From contig JAEXFV010000136.1 of the NCBI GenBank assembly GCA_023451115.1, positions 1 through 19,436 on the forward strand: a stretch of DNA of 19,436 nt, read 5' to 3'. Below are positions 1 to 8,350 of the stretch, one piece after another; positions within the stretch are counted from its first letter, which is position 1; every line of letters begins with the position of its first letter. The notes beneath the pieces were generated by a model. It worked only from the letters and a program-made list of their open reading frames with translations. It was not told the DNA's origin and ran no database searches. Origin of the DNA: Bacillota bacterium (GTDB lineage: Bacteria > Bacillota > Clostridia > Christensenellales > CAG-138). The translations under genes and the position numbers were made by a program.

Positions 1-29
1 CGGTGAGAAGGAAGGGAGTGAGCAGGATA

Positions 30-3000
30 ATGCGCTTGACAAAATTGGAGATCAACGGGTTTAAATCGTTTGCCCGTAAAACCGAGTTGCTTTTTGGTCA
101 AGGCATTACTGCAGTCATTGGCCCCAATGGCAGCGGAAAAAGCAATATCGCTGATGCAATCCGCTGGGTGCTGGGAGAACAAAGCGCAAAGGCATTGCGC
201 GGCGCGAAAATGGAAGATGTTATATTCAGCGGCACACAGGAACGCAAGGCGCAAGCTTTTTGCGAAGTGGCGCTGACTTTTGATAACGCTGATGGGCGGC
301 TGCCGGTGGAGTTTACAGAGGTGACCATACAGCGGCGTGTATACCGCTCCGGCGAAAGCGAATACATGATCAACCGAAACGTTTGCCGTTTGAAAGATAT
401 TCAGGAGCTGTTTCGGGATACTGGCATTGGAAAAGAAGGCTATTCCATCATCGGTCAGGGAAAGGTGGAAGAGATTTTATCCAATAAATCCAATGAGCGC
501 CGGGCTGCATTTGAGGAGGCGGCAGGCGTGATGCGTTATCGGGTGCGCAAGGAAGAAGCGGAGCGAAAACTGGAAAACACCCGTAAGAACCTGGTGCGGC
601 TGGAGGATATTTTAGGCGAGCTGACACTGCAATTGGAGCCGCTGGAGAAGCAAAGCCAGGATGCGCGAAAATATCTGCAGCTGCGGGATGAATTAAAAGA
701 GCTGGAACTAAACGTATTTTTAAACCAATACGAAAAATATCAAGAACGCATCGCAAACCAAAATGCGACCATGGCTCAGCTGGAAGAAGAGGAACACCAG
801 CTCGGCGCTATGGAGCAGCAACTTGCTGCTGAAAGCGTTGGGAAAGAAGATGAGCTTCAGGCGTTGGAGGTTACCATCAGCAACTTGCAAAACGAGCTGA
901 TTAACCTGATGTCCGGCGCCGAAAGCCATTTGGGAGAATATAAGGTGCTGCAGGAACGTGCGGAGGGATTACTGCGGGAACGGCAACGCTTGGAAGCTGC
1001 CATCGCACATGAGCACGACCGCAGGGCGAATTTGCAACAAACACTGGATGCGATGCAGGACGGCGATGATACAGGCAAAGCTTTGCTGCAAGCATTGGAC
1101 CAGCGCATTCAGGCGCGCGAACATGCGGCAAAAGAAGCTGAGGCACAAATACTGGCACAGGAAGAACAGCTTACAAAGCTGAAAAATAGCGTTATGGAAG
1201 CGATGAACCGCCTGTCTGATGCAAAGAGCCAGCTCTCCCGGTTGGAAGCGATGACAACCGCATTTCAAGGGCGGCTGCAGGCAATTCAGAACGATCAGGC
1301 GGAGATTGAACAAGAACATCAAGCCCTGCTTGTAGAGGAAAAAGAAGCCTTGCGCGAGGCAGGTTTGCAGCAACAGCAGCGTCAGGCACTGGTGGATCAA
1401 ACGGCAGCGTTAAAACAGCAACAGGCACTAGCGGTGCAACAACGCAACGAAAGCCATCAAACTTTGCGACAGCTGGAGCATACCCGAGACACATTGCGCT
1501 CCCGGCAAAATGTGCTGGAAGAGATGGCCAAAGCGCATGAAGGGTATTATTCCAGCGTGCGCAATGTCCTACGGGATGCGCAGCGGGATATCTCATTAAA
1601 ACGCTGTATTTTAGGCGTAGTAGCGGAACTAATCCAGGTGCCCAAAGAGTATGAAACAGCGGTGGAAATGGCGTTGGGTTCGGCGCTGCAAAACATTGTA
1701 ACGCCTACGCCAGAAGATGCAAAACAGGTGATCGATCATTTGCGCACTCACCAATATGGCCGGGCTACGCTGCTGCCGGTAAGCAGCATGCGTGCGCGTT
1801 TGCTGACCCCGCAAGAGCGGGAAACCTTGCACAGCAAAGGCTGCATCGGTTTAGCGTGCGAGCTGGTAAAGTTTGACCCACAGTATCGAAGCGTGGTGGA
1901 GAACCTTTTGGGGCGTACTGTAATCGTAGAAGATTTGGATGCGGGTATTGCGCTCAATAAGCTCAGCGGCGCAGCCTTTCGCATTGCTACCTGCCAGGGA
2001 GATATGATCCATCCCGGCGGCTCTATGACGGGCGGCAGCGTGCAAAAACGAGAATTTAGCCTGTTGGGCAGAGAGCGGGAAATCAAAGAACTCAAAACAC
2101 GGCTCATAGCGGTAGAACAAGAAATGATCCAGGCACAGCAAAAACAAGAGGCACAGGAGAAAAGCCTGGAAGCATTGGGAGATCAGCTAGAAAGCCTGGC
2201 GCAGCAAATGCATCAGCAGGAGCTGCAGCATACCAGGGATCAGGAAAAGTTGGAAATGATTCAGCGGGATATCCGGATCAACCGGGAAAAATATCAGCGC
2301 TGTTGTTTGGAACAGGAGCAGATACAGGATAATTTGCGGGATATCCAGGAAGACCGGGAGGGTATGCTGCAGCAACAAAGCGGCATTGAGCAAGGCAACG
2401 CAGCCACCCAGGAGGATGTCCAGCAAGCCCAGGAGGCGCTGAATGCGCTGCGGCGTAATCAGGAGCAGCAAAACGCACAGCTTACGGAAGATAAGGTACA
2501 GCGTATGGCTCTGCAAAAAGAGGAGGATGCCGCCCGGGCAGAACGTAAGAGGCTACAAAAAGAGCTGTTGGATGCCCAAAAGATGGCTTCGGATCACCAG
2601 CAGGCGCTGCTACACAATGCCCAGGAACAGTCGGAGCTTGCCCAAAAGCAAGAAACGCTGCAGCGCTACATTGGCGTGGAGCAAAAAGATGTGGATGACA
2701 AGAAGGAGCAGCAGCATTGTCTGGAGGAAGAACGTGCCAAACGCTCTAAAGCGCTCAGCGAAATGCGGGTGAGGAAGGACGAGCTGTCAACACGCATCCG
2801 TGATATTTCCGACAGGCGTCACCGCCAAGAGCTGAATAAAAGCCGTACGGAGATGGAGCTTGGCGCCATGCAGGACCGCATCTGGGAGGATTATCAGCTG
2901 ACGTATGATAACGTTTTGCCTTTTAAAAAGCAAATTGCAATTACAGCAGCCCATGTGCGTATTGATGAGCTGAAGGCGGGAATACGGGAGCTGGGTAATA

Positions 3001-3596
3001 TTAACGTCAATGCTATTGAGGATTATGAAACGATTTTTGCCCGGCATCAGGAACTGCAAACCCAGTGCCAGGACTTAAATCAGGCGGAAACAGATTTGCA
3101 GGCGTTGATTTTGGAATTGACCAATACCATGCAGCGGCAGTTTCTGGAGCAGTTTGAACGAATACAGGAGAATTTCTCTCTGGTATTTCAGCAGCTTTTT
3201 GGCGGCGGGTATGCGGAACTGCGTCTGGGAGACCGGGAAGATGTGCTCAACTGCGATATTGATATCATTGCACAGCCTCCAGGGAAAAAATTGCAGTTGC
3301 TCTCGCTGCTTTCCGGAGGGGAGCGCGCGCTTACAGCAATTGCGCTGTTGTTTGCCATGCTTAAGCTGAAGCCCACTGCCTTTTGTGTGCTGGATGAAAT
3401 TGAGTCCTCTTTGGATGAGGTAAATGTAACCCGTTTTGCCAATTATTTAAAGGACTATGCGGATGATACGCAGTTTATTATTATTACCCACCGTAAAGGC
3501 AGCATGGAGGTATGTAACGCTCTTTATGGGGTTGCAATGGAAGAACGGGGCGTATCCAAGGTGGTTTCCGCACAATTTTATGATAACGCATCTTAA
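30..3596 (+). CDS. smc: SMC chromosome segregation ATPase
   Basis: This is the structural maintenance of chromosomes ATPase. It dimerises and, with ScpA and ScpB, forms the bacterial condensin that compacts and segregates the nucleoid. From the ATG at 30 it is 1188 aa, the usual length. The Walker A motif GPNGSGKS lies at residues 31-38. Two long Gln/Glu-rich coiled coils flank a hinge at about residues 500-665, which carries the Gly-rich hinge motif GGSMTGGS. The ABC signature LSGGERA is near residue 1095 and Walker B (FCVLDEIE) near 1118. The reading frame opens at a GTG at position 3, but the family begins with the MRLTKLEINGFKSF sequence encoded from 30, and a purine-rich AAGGAAGGG ribosome binding site lies about 11 bases upstream of that ATG. 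It leads a probable operon with ftsY, 38 bases downstream. Identification is very secure. Confidence 0.97.
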   Translation: MRLTKLEINGFKSFARKTELLFGQGITAVIGPNGSGKSNIADAIRWVLGEQSAKALRGAKMEDVIFSGTQERKAQAFCEVALTFDNADGRLPVEFTEVTIQRRVYRSGESEYMINRNVCRLKDIQELFRDTGIGKEGYSIIGQGKVEEILSNKSNERRAAFEEAAGVMRYRVRKEEAERKLENTRKNLVRLEDILGELTLQLEPLEKQSQDARKYLQLRDELKELELNVFLNQYEKYQERIANQNATMAQLEEEEHQLGAMEQQLAAESVGKEDELQALEVTISNLQNELINLMSGAESHLGEYKVLQERAEGLLRERQRLEAAIAHEHDRRANLQQTLDAMQDGDDTGKALLQALDQRIQAREHAAKEAEAQILAQEEQLTKLKNSVMEAMNRLSDAKSQLSRLEAMTTAFQGRLQAIQNDQAEIEQEHQALLVEEKEALREAGLQQQQRQALVDQTAALKQQQALAVQQRNESHQTLRQLEHTRDTLRSRQNVLEEMAKAHEGYYSSVRNVLRDAQRDISLKRCILGVVAELIQVPKEYETAVEMALGSALQNIVTPTPEDAKQVIDHLRTHQYGRATLLPVSSMRARLLTPQERETLHSKGCIGLACELVKFDPQYRSVVENLLGRTVIVEDLDAGIALNKLSGAAFRIATCQGDMIHPGGSMTGGSVQKREFSLLGREREIKELKTRLIAVEQEMIQAQQKQEAQEKSLEALGDQLESLAQQMHQQELQHTRDQEKLEMIQRDIRINREKYQRCCLEQEQIQDNLRDIQEDREGMLQQQSGIEQGNAATQEDVQQAQEALNALRRNQEQQNAQLTEDKVQRMALQKEEDAARAERKRLQKELLDAQKMASDHQQALLHNAQEQSELAQKQETLQRYIGVEQKDVDDKKEQQHCLEEERAKRSKALSEMRVRKDELSTRIRDISDRRHRQELNKSRTEMELGAMQDRIWEDYQLTYDNVLPFKKQIAITAAHVRIDELKAGIRELGNINVNAIEDYETIFARHQELQTQCQDLNQAETDLQALILELTNTMQRQFLEQFERIQENFSLVFQQLFGGGYAELRLGDREDVLNCDIDIIAQPPGKKLQLLSLLSGGERALTAIALLFAMLKLKPTAFCVLDEIESSLDEVNVTRFANYLKDYADDTQFIIITHRKGSMEVCNALYGVAMEERGVSKVVSAQFYDNAS

Positions 3597-3634
3597 GTGC
3601 GCAGAATAAAACAATAACGGTAGAGGAAAAGAAA

Positions 3635-4540
3635 ATGGAACATAAACAGGGATTATTTCAAAAACTCAAACAGGGGCTCGCGAAAACTCGTGAGAGCTGG
3701 CTGGGCAATGTGTTTGCGGGGAAAGACCGGATTGATGAAGACCTTTATGAGGAACTGGAAGAGGCCATGATTATGGCCGATATGGGAATGGACACCACGC
3801 AAAAGCTGATGGGCCAGCTGCAACAAGCGGTAAAGGAGCAAAGGCTTTCCAGTGCGCCAGAAGCGCGGCAAGCGCTGATAGGTTTGTTGGCCCAGGCGAT
3901 GGAGCCGGAACAGCCTTTTATGGAAGGCGCTTCTATGGGGGTAATCCTGATTGTAGGCGTCAATGGGGTAGGAAAAACCACATCCATTGGTAAGCTGGCA
4001 GCTTATTATAAAGCGCAGGGCCGCAAGCCCATGCTGGCGGCGGCGGATACGTTCCGGGCAGCAGCAGCAGAGCAGCTGGGAATATGGGCGCAACGGGCAC
4101 AAGTGCCTATGGTGCGCCATAATGAGGGAGCAGATCCTGCCGCTGTGGTGTTTGACGCGATTGCGTCTGCAAAAGCAAAAGGCTGCGACTTGCTGATTTG
4201 TGATACGGCGGGCAGGCTGCATAACAAAAAAAACCTGATGAACGAGCTGGAAAAAATTCGCAGGGTAATTGACAGGGAATTGCCCCAAGCCCACTGCGAA
4301 GTGTTGCTGGTGTTGGATGCTACAACCGGGCAAAACGCCCTTGCCCAGGCACAGGCGTTTGGGGAATCTACCGGGCTTACCGGCGTCATCCTCACCAAGC
4401 TGGATGGAACGGCGAAAGGCGGGGTGGCTGTAGCGGTGAAGGAAATGCTGCGCTTGCCTGTTCGGTTTGTAGGCGTTGGGGAGGGCATTGATGATTTGCA
4501 GCCCTTTGATGCCCAGGCTTTTGCCGCTGCATTGTTGTAA
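3635..4540 (+). CDS. ftsY: Signal recognition particle receptor FtsY (SRP GTPase)
   Basis: This is the SRP receptor GTPase. It docks the Ffh-4.5S RNA-ribosome complex at the membrane for co-translational insertion of membrane proteins. The 301-aa protein has the short helical N domain (residues 1-90) followed by the NG-type GTPase domain. G1 is GVNGVGKTTSIGK near residue 107, G3 is DTAGR at 190-194, and G4 is TKLDGTAKGG from residue 254. It lacks the long acidic A domain of enterobacterial FtsY, as is common in Firmicutes. The ribosome binding site is AGAGGAAAAG just before the ATG. It follows smc directly, a conserved Firmicute order. The ylxM-ffh pair that often follows ftsY is absent here; a DUF2461 gene takes that place. 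Confidence 0.97.
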   Translation: MEHKQGLFQKLKQGLAKTRESWLGNVFAGKDRIDEDLYEELEEAMIMADMGMDTTQKLMGQLQQAVKEQRLSSAPEARQALIGLLAQAMEPEQPFMEGASMGVILIVGVNGVGKTTSIGKLAAYYKAQGRKPMLAAADTFRAAAAEQLGIWAQRAQVPMVRHNEGADPAAVVFDAIASAKAKGCDLLICDTAGRLHNKKNLMNELEKIRRVIDRELPQAHCEVLLVLDATTGQNALAQAQAFGESTGLTGVILTKLDGTAKGGVAVAVKEMLRLPVRFVGVGEGIDDLQPFDAQAFAAALL

Positions 4541-4561
4541 TGTATGAAGGAGAGAAACGAT

Positions 4562-5230
4562 ATGAGCGGTTTTGAAGGGCTCACGGAAGAAACTTATCGT
4601 TTTTTCTGGGAAATTGCATTCAACAACAACATTGGCTTTTTTGAGGAAAACCGCAGCCGTTTTAAAAAAACGGTGCAGCAGCCACTGTTGGCCCTTGCGC
4701 AGGAGCTTGCGCCCCTGATGGCGCAAATTGATCCGGAGTTTAACCTGCGGCCGTCTTCCGTTGTGTCCCGCATTCGCCGGGATACCCGTTATACCCGGGA
4801 TAAATCCCCTTACCGGGACCATATGTGGCTGGTATTTAAACGTCATGGGGAGTCAACGGGGGAGTGTTTTGGCATCTATGTTGAGTTTACCCGGGAGGCA
4901 TATAGCTACGGTATGGGTATGTACGCGCCTATGCCCGGGTTGATGAATGACATTCGCGGCCGAATTTTAGCCCGGCCAACCAGGTTTTTACAGCTGGTGA
5001 AACATCCGGAGTTTCAAGCCCGGTTTGTTTTGGAAGGGGAAGATTATAAACGGCTTAAGCTGCCAGATGCGCCGCCGGAGCTGCAGCTCTGGTTAAATAA
5101 ACGTTCCCTTTCCTATAGCCATACTTCTGCGGAATTACAGCCTACCCTATCCCATCGGGTAGCGGAAGAACTGATTTCGGGGTATACCCTGTTAAAGCCG
5201 GTGTACCGCTTTATGATGGGGTTGGAGTAA
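4562..5230 (+). CDS. DUF2461-family protein
   Basis: This is a 222-aa soluble protein of the DUF2461 family (TIGR02453-like), whose biochemical role is not established. The family pattern is clear: an N-terminal FEGLTEETYRFFWEIAFNN segment, then a basic SRIRRDTRYTRDKSPYRDHM block at about residues 65-85, then GECFGIYVEF and the aromatic SYGMGMYAPMPG segment. There is no signal peptide or membrane segment. An in-frame ATG lies at 4544, but the one at 4562 has the ribosome binding site AAGGAGAG (4547-4554) seven bases upstream and matches the family start, so I chose it. The gap to ftsY is 21 bases and to the next gene 12 bases, suggesting co-transcription. Family membership is fairly sure; function is unknown. 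Confidence 0.85.
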   Translation: MSGFEGLTEETYRFFWEIAFNNNIGFFEENRSRFKKTVQQPLLALAQELAPLMAQIDPEFNLRPSSVVSRIRRDTRYTRDKSPYRDHMWLVFKRHGESTGECFGIYVEFTREAYSYGMGMYAPMPGLMNDIRGRILARPTRFLQLVKHPEFQARFVLEGEDYKRLKLPDAPPELQLWLNKRSLSYSHTSAELQPTLSHRVAEELISGYTLLKPVYRFMMGLE

Positions 5231-5242
5231 ACGGAGGACAGC

Positions 5243-5776
5243 ATGGATTTTTCTCTGGTGCCTTGGAAAATGGATTATGTGCAAAGCCTGGCGAAGCATG
5301 CCAACAATCTGAACGTAGCCGCTAATTTGCGAGATGTATTTCCCTATCCATATACGGTGGAGGATGCAATTACCTATGTCAACGCTTGCATTGAACAAGG
5401 GGAGAAAAAACAGTTATCCCGGGCAATCCTGGTAAATGGGGAGGCGGTGGGCAGCATTGGCCTGTTTTTAAAAGACGATGTGTATTGCAAAAGCGCAGAG
5501 CTGGGATATTGGCTGGGGGAAGCGTTCTGGGGAAACGGGATTATGACCAGCGCGGTGATGCAGGTGTGCAAAGAGGCTTTTTTGCGTTTTGAAATTGTGC
5601 GTATTTTTGCCGAACCCTTTGCACATAACCTTACATCCAGACATGTATTGGAAAAAGCGGGTTTTCAATTGGAGGGAATTCTGCGAAACAGTGTTTGGAA
5701 AAGGGAACGGCTATATGATTCTTGCATATACGCGTTGTTGAAAGGGGAAAATTTGCTTTCTAACCAACATCTGTAG
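5243..5776 (+). CDS. GNAT-family N-acetyltransferase (RimJ/RimL type)
   Basis: This is a 177-aa acetyltransferase of the GNAT superfamily, closest in layout to the RimJ/RimL and ribosomal-protein-Ser-type group. These proteins transfer acetyl from acetyl-CoA to protein N-termini or small amines. The acetyl-CoA binding motif A is visible as ELGYWLGEAFWGNGIMTSA at about residues 89-107. It is followed by the typical LRFEIVRIFAEPFAHNLTS strand-helix and the VLEKAGFQLEGILRNSVWK C-terminal signature. The ribosome binding site GGAGG lies six bases before the ATG. It is the last gene of the smc operon and ends inside the left arm of a hairpin. Its substrate cannot be deduced; the neighbours suggest nothing specific. 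Confidence 0.88.
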   Translation: MDFSLVPWKMDYVQSLAKHANNLNVAANLRDVFPYPYTVEDAITYVNACIEQGEKKQLSRAILVNGEAVGSIGLFLKDDVYCKSAELGYWLGEAFWGNGIMTSAVMQVCKEAFLRFEIVRIFAEPFAHNLTSRHVLEKAGFQLEGILRNSVWKRERLYDSCIYALLKGENLLSNQHL

Positions 5777-5810
5777 CCTGAAAAACGGTTTTAGCTGCCA
5801 TTTTTCAGGC
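5776..5810. terminator. Hairpin between convergent genes, probable terminator
   Basis: A perfect 10-bp stem, GCCTGAAAAA (5776-5785) with TTTTTCAGGC (5801-5810), encloses a 15-base loop. It sits immediately at the stop codon of the acetyltransferase gene and upstream of the end of the minus-strand membrane protein gene (5851). Runs of A and T within the stem give a U-rich end in either direction, so it may serve both strands, but there is no clean U-tract outside the stem. Confidence 0.5.
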
Positions 5811-5850
5811 ATTCTTGATGATTCGTAAGTGGTATATGGCAGCGGGGAAT

Positions 5851-7737
5851 TTACTGCCCCACCTGATAAATGCGGATGCTGGCATTTTCAAACACCAAAG
5901 GGTAATGCGTTTGAAAATATGAGTCTCCGCTTTGATATTGGTAAAATTCATATTCCCCGAATAGAACATAGTCGATGCCATATTCCTCCTGAAGTGTAGA
6001 AAAGTACATTTCAGGCTGTTGATAGGCTAAGGTTACCCGTTGTTCCCTCGTTTCAAAGCCAATGCCATGGAAGTAAAGGTAGGAACTGGTTCCACAAAGA
6101 ATGTTGCGGCCCGTTAAAGAGGAAACCAGGTTATTATGATTGTTGGCGGTCAAAAACAGAGCGTCTGGTTCGCTGTGCTCCTGAATAAAGGCAGCCGCCT
6201 CAATTTCGTCCTGGTCAAAAAGCTGGTATTCACTGACCAACTCTCTCCCCAAAGTCAACGTTCCGGATAAGAACAAGGTAATCAGCACCATGGCAGCCAG
6301 CATCTGCCTGCCTTTCCACTCTTTAAGCCTTTGATACAAGTCGCAAAGTAAATTTGCCACGATGCCGCAAGTAAAAGCAAAACAAACAAACAGAAGCTTA
6401 TTGTTATCATAGGGATTGGGCTGGAACTGGATCAGTTCCACCAGTACCCAGAGAACAAGCGCCCCGCCATAAAAGGCTTTTTCGCGTCCACTGAGGCGAT
6501 AGAAAGCAATGGGCAGCAATAAAAACAGCAGGCCCCAGTTTTTTATATAAAACCACAGGAACGTATCAGTAGTGTTCGCCCAGTTGAATTGAAGCTTCAA
6601 AAATCCGCCGGCCTGTTGAAACGTAAAACAAATCAGTTGGGGCGCTGCCAGTGCAAGCGCCGTTATCCCATATAGAACCCAGCCCAATAATACTTTTTTG
6701 TTATCCCACCGAATTACTGCACGGCAGAGGAAAACAAAGCTGATTACTCCCAGCGCAAAAAAAGAGTGGGTATGAACCAGAGGCATGCCTCCTGCCAATA
6801 CACCAAGGGGCACAAACAGTTTATATTCCTCTTCAAACGCTGCACGGCGCAACAAATATAAGGCTGGGAACAACAACGCCCAACCGAACAGTGTAGCACG
6901 CTGGGGAATTAACATATCCGCAATGGGGTTAACCCATAACAGGCCATAATCCGTATAATTGGTTGGTGTTTGATAAAACGCCTGGAAGATACGCAGCAGG
7001 TTTCCGGGATACGCCTGGAGGCGGTCAAAAAAATACACAAAGCCAAATCCGCCACCCAGAAAGAACAGCAGCGTAGCCAGCACACTGACATTGCTGCGCC
7101 TTAGCCAGCGCTGGAAAAAGCAATACGCCCCCAAAAGCACCAGCCCATAGGCGAATATTGCAGGCAATAGCATGCAAAAACGCAGATTGGCGCCAAGCAC
7201 ATGGAAGGTAGCGCTGACACTATCGCATAAAAATGGGTATCCAACCGCCGTACCAGGATAGATGGAATAGTCTGGCGGGAAGGTTCCCTGGACTGATAAA
7301 CTGGTGACAAGCCCCAGGTGAAGGGGAAGGTCGCCAAAGGTAGATTGGCCTGCGTAGAGGATCCCATCCCGCTCAGGGATAATATGGGTAAGGAACAGGA
7401 CGCATCCCAGAAGAAACAGCGGGATGAGCGCCGCAAACGCATAGCGATATCCCGCCCAGCTGCCCTTAAGAGAACATAATGCGCGCTTTTTCCAAAAAAG
7501 GAAGCAACAAAAGCCAATTCCCAAGCATACTACCAAGGCACAATATTGTGCCAAAAGGGTAAATCCGAAAAGAAATGAAAAGAGCGCTGGGAGCCACAGC
7601 AGCAAGAAAAGCCCACATACACCCCCTAACCAAAGGCGGATAAGGGGGCTCTCTGTGCGCGGCAGAATGCAGCATACAACAAAATAGCCCGTTACTACAA
7701 ACAGGGAAAAATAAAGGATGGAAAGCAGTTCAGCCAT
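5851..7737 (-). CDS. Polytopic membrane protein, GT-C-type glycosyltransferase-like
   Basis: This is a 628-aa integral membrane protein with about a dozen or more hydrophobic helices over the first 500 residues, and a C-terminal soluble segment of about 125 residues. The layout resembles GT-C membrane glycosyltransferases, which use lipid-linked sugars outside the membrane. An early extracytoplasmic loop carries acidic residues (PERDG at 121-125 and GDLPLH at 135-140), as in the catalytic loop of that fold. The C-terminal stretch with NNHNNLVSSLTGRN resembles the soluble tails of such enzymes. No donor or acceptor can be named. I chose the ATG at 7737 because it opens with a natural hydrophobic N-terminus and lies two bases after the stop of the PH-domain gene; the ribosome binding site is weak, suggesting translational coupling. 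The GT-C assignment is inference. Confidence 0.65.
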   Translation of the reverse strand: MAELLSILYFSLFVVTGYFVVCCILPRTESPLIRLWLGGVCGLFLLLWLPALFSFLFGFTLLAQYCALVVCLGIGFCCFLFWKKRALCSLKGSWAGYRYAFAALIPLFLLGCVLFLTHIIPERDGILYAGQSTFGDLPLHLGLVTSLSVQGTFPPDYSIYPGTAVGYPFLCDSVSATFHVLGANLRFCMLLPAIFAYGLVLLGAYCFFQRWLRRSNVSVLATLLFFLGGGFGFVYFFDRLQAYPGNLLRIFQAFYQTPTNYTDYGLLWVNPIADMLIPQRATLFGWALLFPALYLLRRAAFEEEYKLFVPLGVLAGGMPLVHTHSFFALGVISFVFLCRAVIRWDNKKVLLGWVLYGITALALAAPQLICFTFQQAGGFLKLQFNWANTTDTFLWFYIKNWGLLFLLLPIAFYRLSGREKAFYGGALVLWVLVELIQFQPNPYDNNKLLFVCFAFTCGIVANLLCDLYQRLKEWKGRQMLAAMVLITLFLSGTLTLGRELVSEYQLFDQDEIEAAAFIQEHSEPDALFLTANNHNNLVSSLTGRNILCGTSSYLYFHGIGFETREQRVTLAYQQPEMYFSTLQEEYGIDYVLFGEYEFYQYQSGDSYFQTHYPLVFENASIRIYQVGQ

Positions 7738-7739
7738 GA

Positions 7740-8204
7740 TTAATCGGGGATGCCGTCTCCATCCAAGTCGGTGAAGATGGTATTTTGCGCTTCCAATTGC
7801 TCGGCACAATCATGCATCATGCCTGCAGCGCCCACAATTTCACGCCCAGTGATTCCTTTCGCTGTGCGTTCCCGCTCCACAATGCGGCTCAAAAATTTAC
7901 GCACTGCATCTGGCTTTTTAATGTTTTGGATGGCAAACGTGCTATGGGATTGGTCCGCACTATACAGGGTAATGGTGCCCACACCAAAGATTTTTTGCCC
8001 CAATGTGCGTACCAGCTTAATGTCCAGTATGCGGTAGAGCAAAATTTCATCTGTTTCCGTGCGGAATAAGCCTTTTCTGATAGTAAGACGGTCGTTATCC
8101 ACCTCGTAAACAGTAAAACTGATAGGCAATCCTAAAATGCGCTTACGGTCTTTCCACAGGATTTCATTTTCCTGGTGATTATCTACTGTAGGGCTTTTTG
8201 CCAT
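7740..8204 (-). CDS. Bacterial PH-domain protein with EF-hand-like C-terminal tail
   Basis: This is a 154-aa protein with a bacterial pleckstrin-homology (bPH2, YdbT/YdbS-like) domain at about residues 14-112. The typical strands are visible in EVDNDRLTIRKGLF, EILLYRILDIKLVRTLGQKIFGVGTITLY and the closing helix KKPDAVRKFLSRIVERE. Usual bPH2 proteins carry transmembrane helices before the domain; this one has none. After a linker the protein ends in DLDGDGIPD (146-154), a DxDxDG calcium-loop-like motif at the extreme C-terminus. The ATG at 8204 has AGGAGG (8218-8213) eight bases upstream; the ATG at 8210 would sit almost on top of it. It is translationally close to the membrane protein gene that follows. 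Binding partners are unknown. Confidence 0.75.
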   Translation of the reverse strand: MAKSPTVDNHQENEILWKDRKRILGLPISFTVYEVDNDRLTIRKGLFRTETDEILLYRILDIKLVRTLGQKIFGVGTITLYSADQSHSTFAIQNIKKPDAVRKFLSRIVERERTAKGITGREIVGAAGMMHDCAEQLEAQNTIFTDLDGDGIPD

Positions 8205-8234
8205 AGCCATTCCCTCCTGGTTTATTTAGACTCT

Positions 8235-8263
8235 ATTATACTCCAATGGGTATCAAGAAGGAA
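8235..8263 (-). promoter_or_regulatory. Probable sigma-A promoter of the PH-domain/membrane protein pair
   Basis: On the minus strand a perfect TATAAT -10 box (8240-8235) is preceded by TTCCTT (8263-8258) at 17-bp spacing. The -35 box is poor, so confidence is moderate. It lies about 30 bases upstream of the PH-domain start codon. Confidence 0.45.
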
Positions 8264-8350
8264 GGGGAAGGGAATACATAAGTGTAGATAGGAGGCTTTC
8301 GATTGGACGAGTTTGATAGAAAGCAAATTGTACAGAATGGAGGCACTACC

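Noticed and set aside
1..64. A possible tail of an upstream gene (stop TGA at 4-6 in one frame, stop at 62-64 in another)
   Set aside because: Too few bases are present to identify a product. The upstream gene in Clostridia is often rnc, but nothing here shows it.
3653..4846. A 397-codon open frame on the minus strand opposite ftsY and the DUF2461 gene
   Set aside because: It lies antisense to two clearly identified genes, has no recognisable motifs, an implausible amino-acid composition and no ribosome binding site. It is a by-product of codon bias on the coding strand.
8250..8279. A sigma-F/G-like promoter (GTATC, 15 bp, GGGAATACAT) before the BofC-like gene
   Set aside because: The spacing and the -10 match are imperfect and the stretch is purine-rich. 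It would fit a forespore gene, but the evidence is too weak to list.
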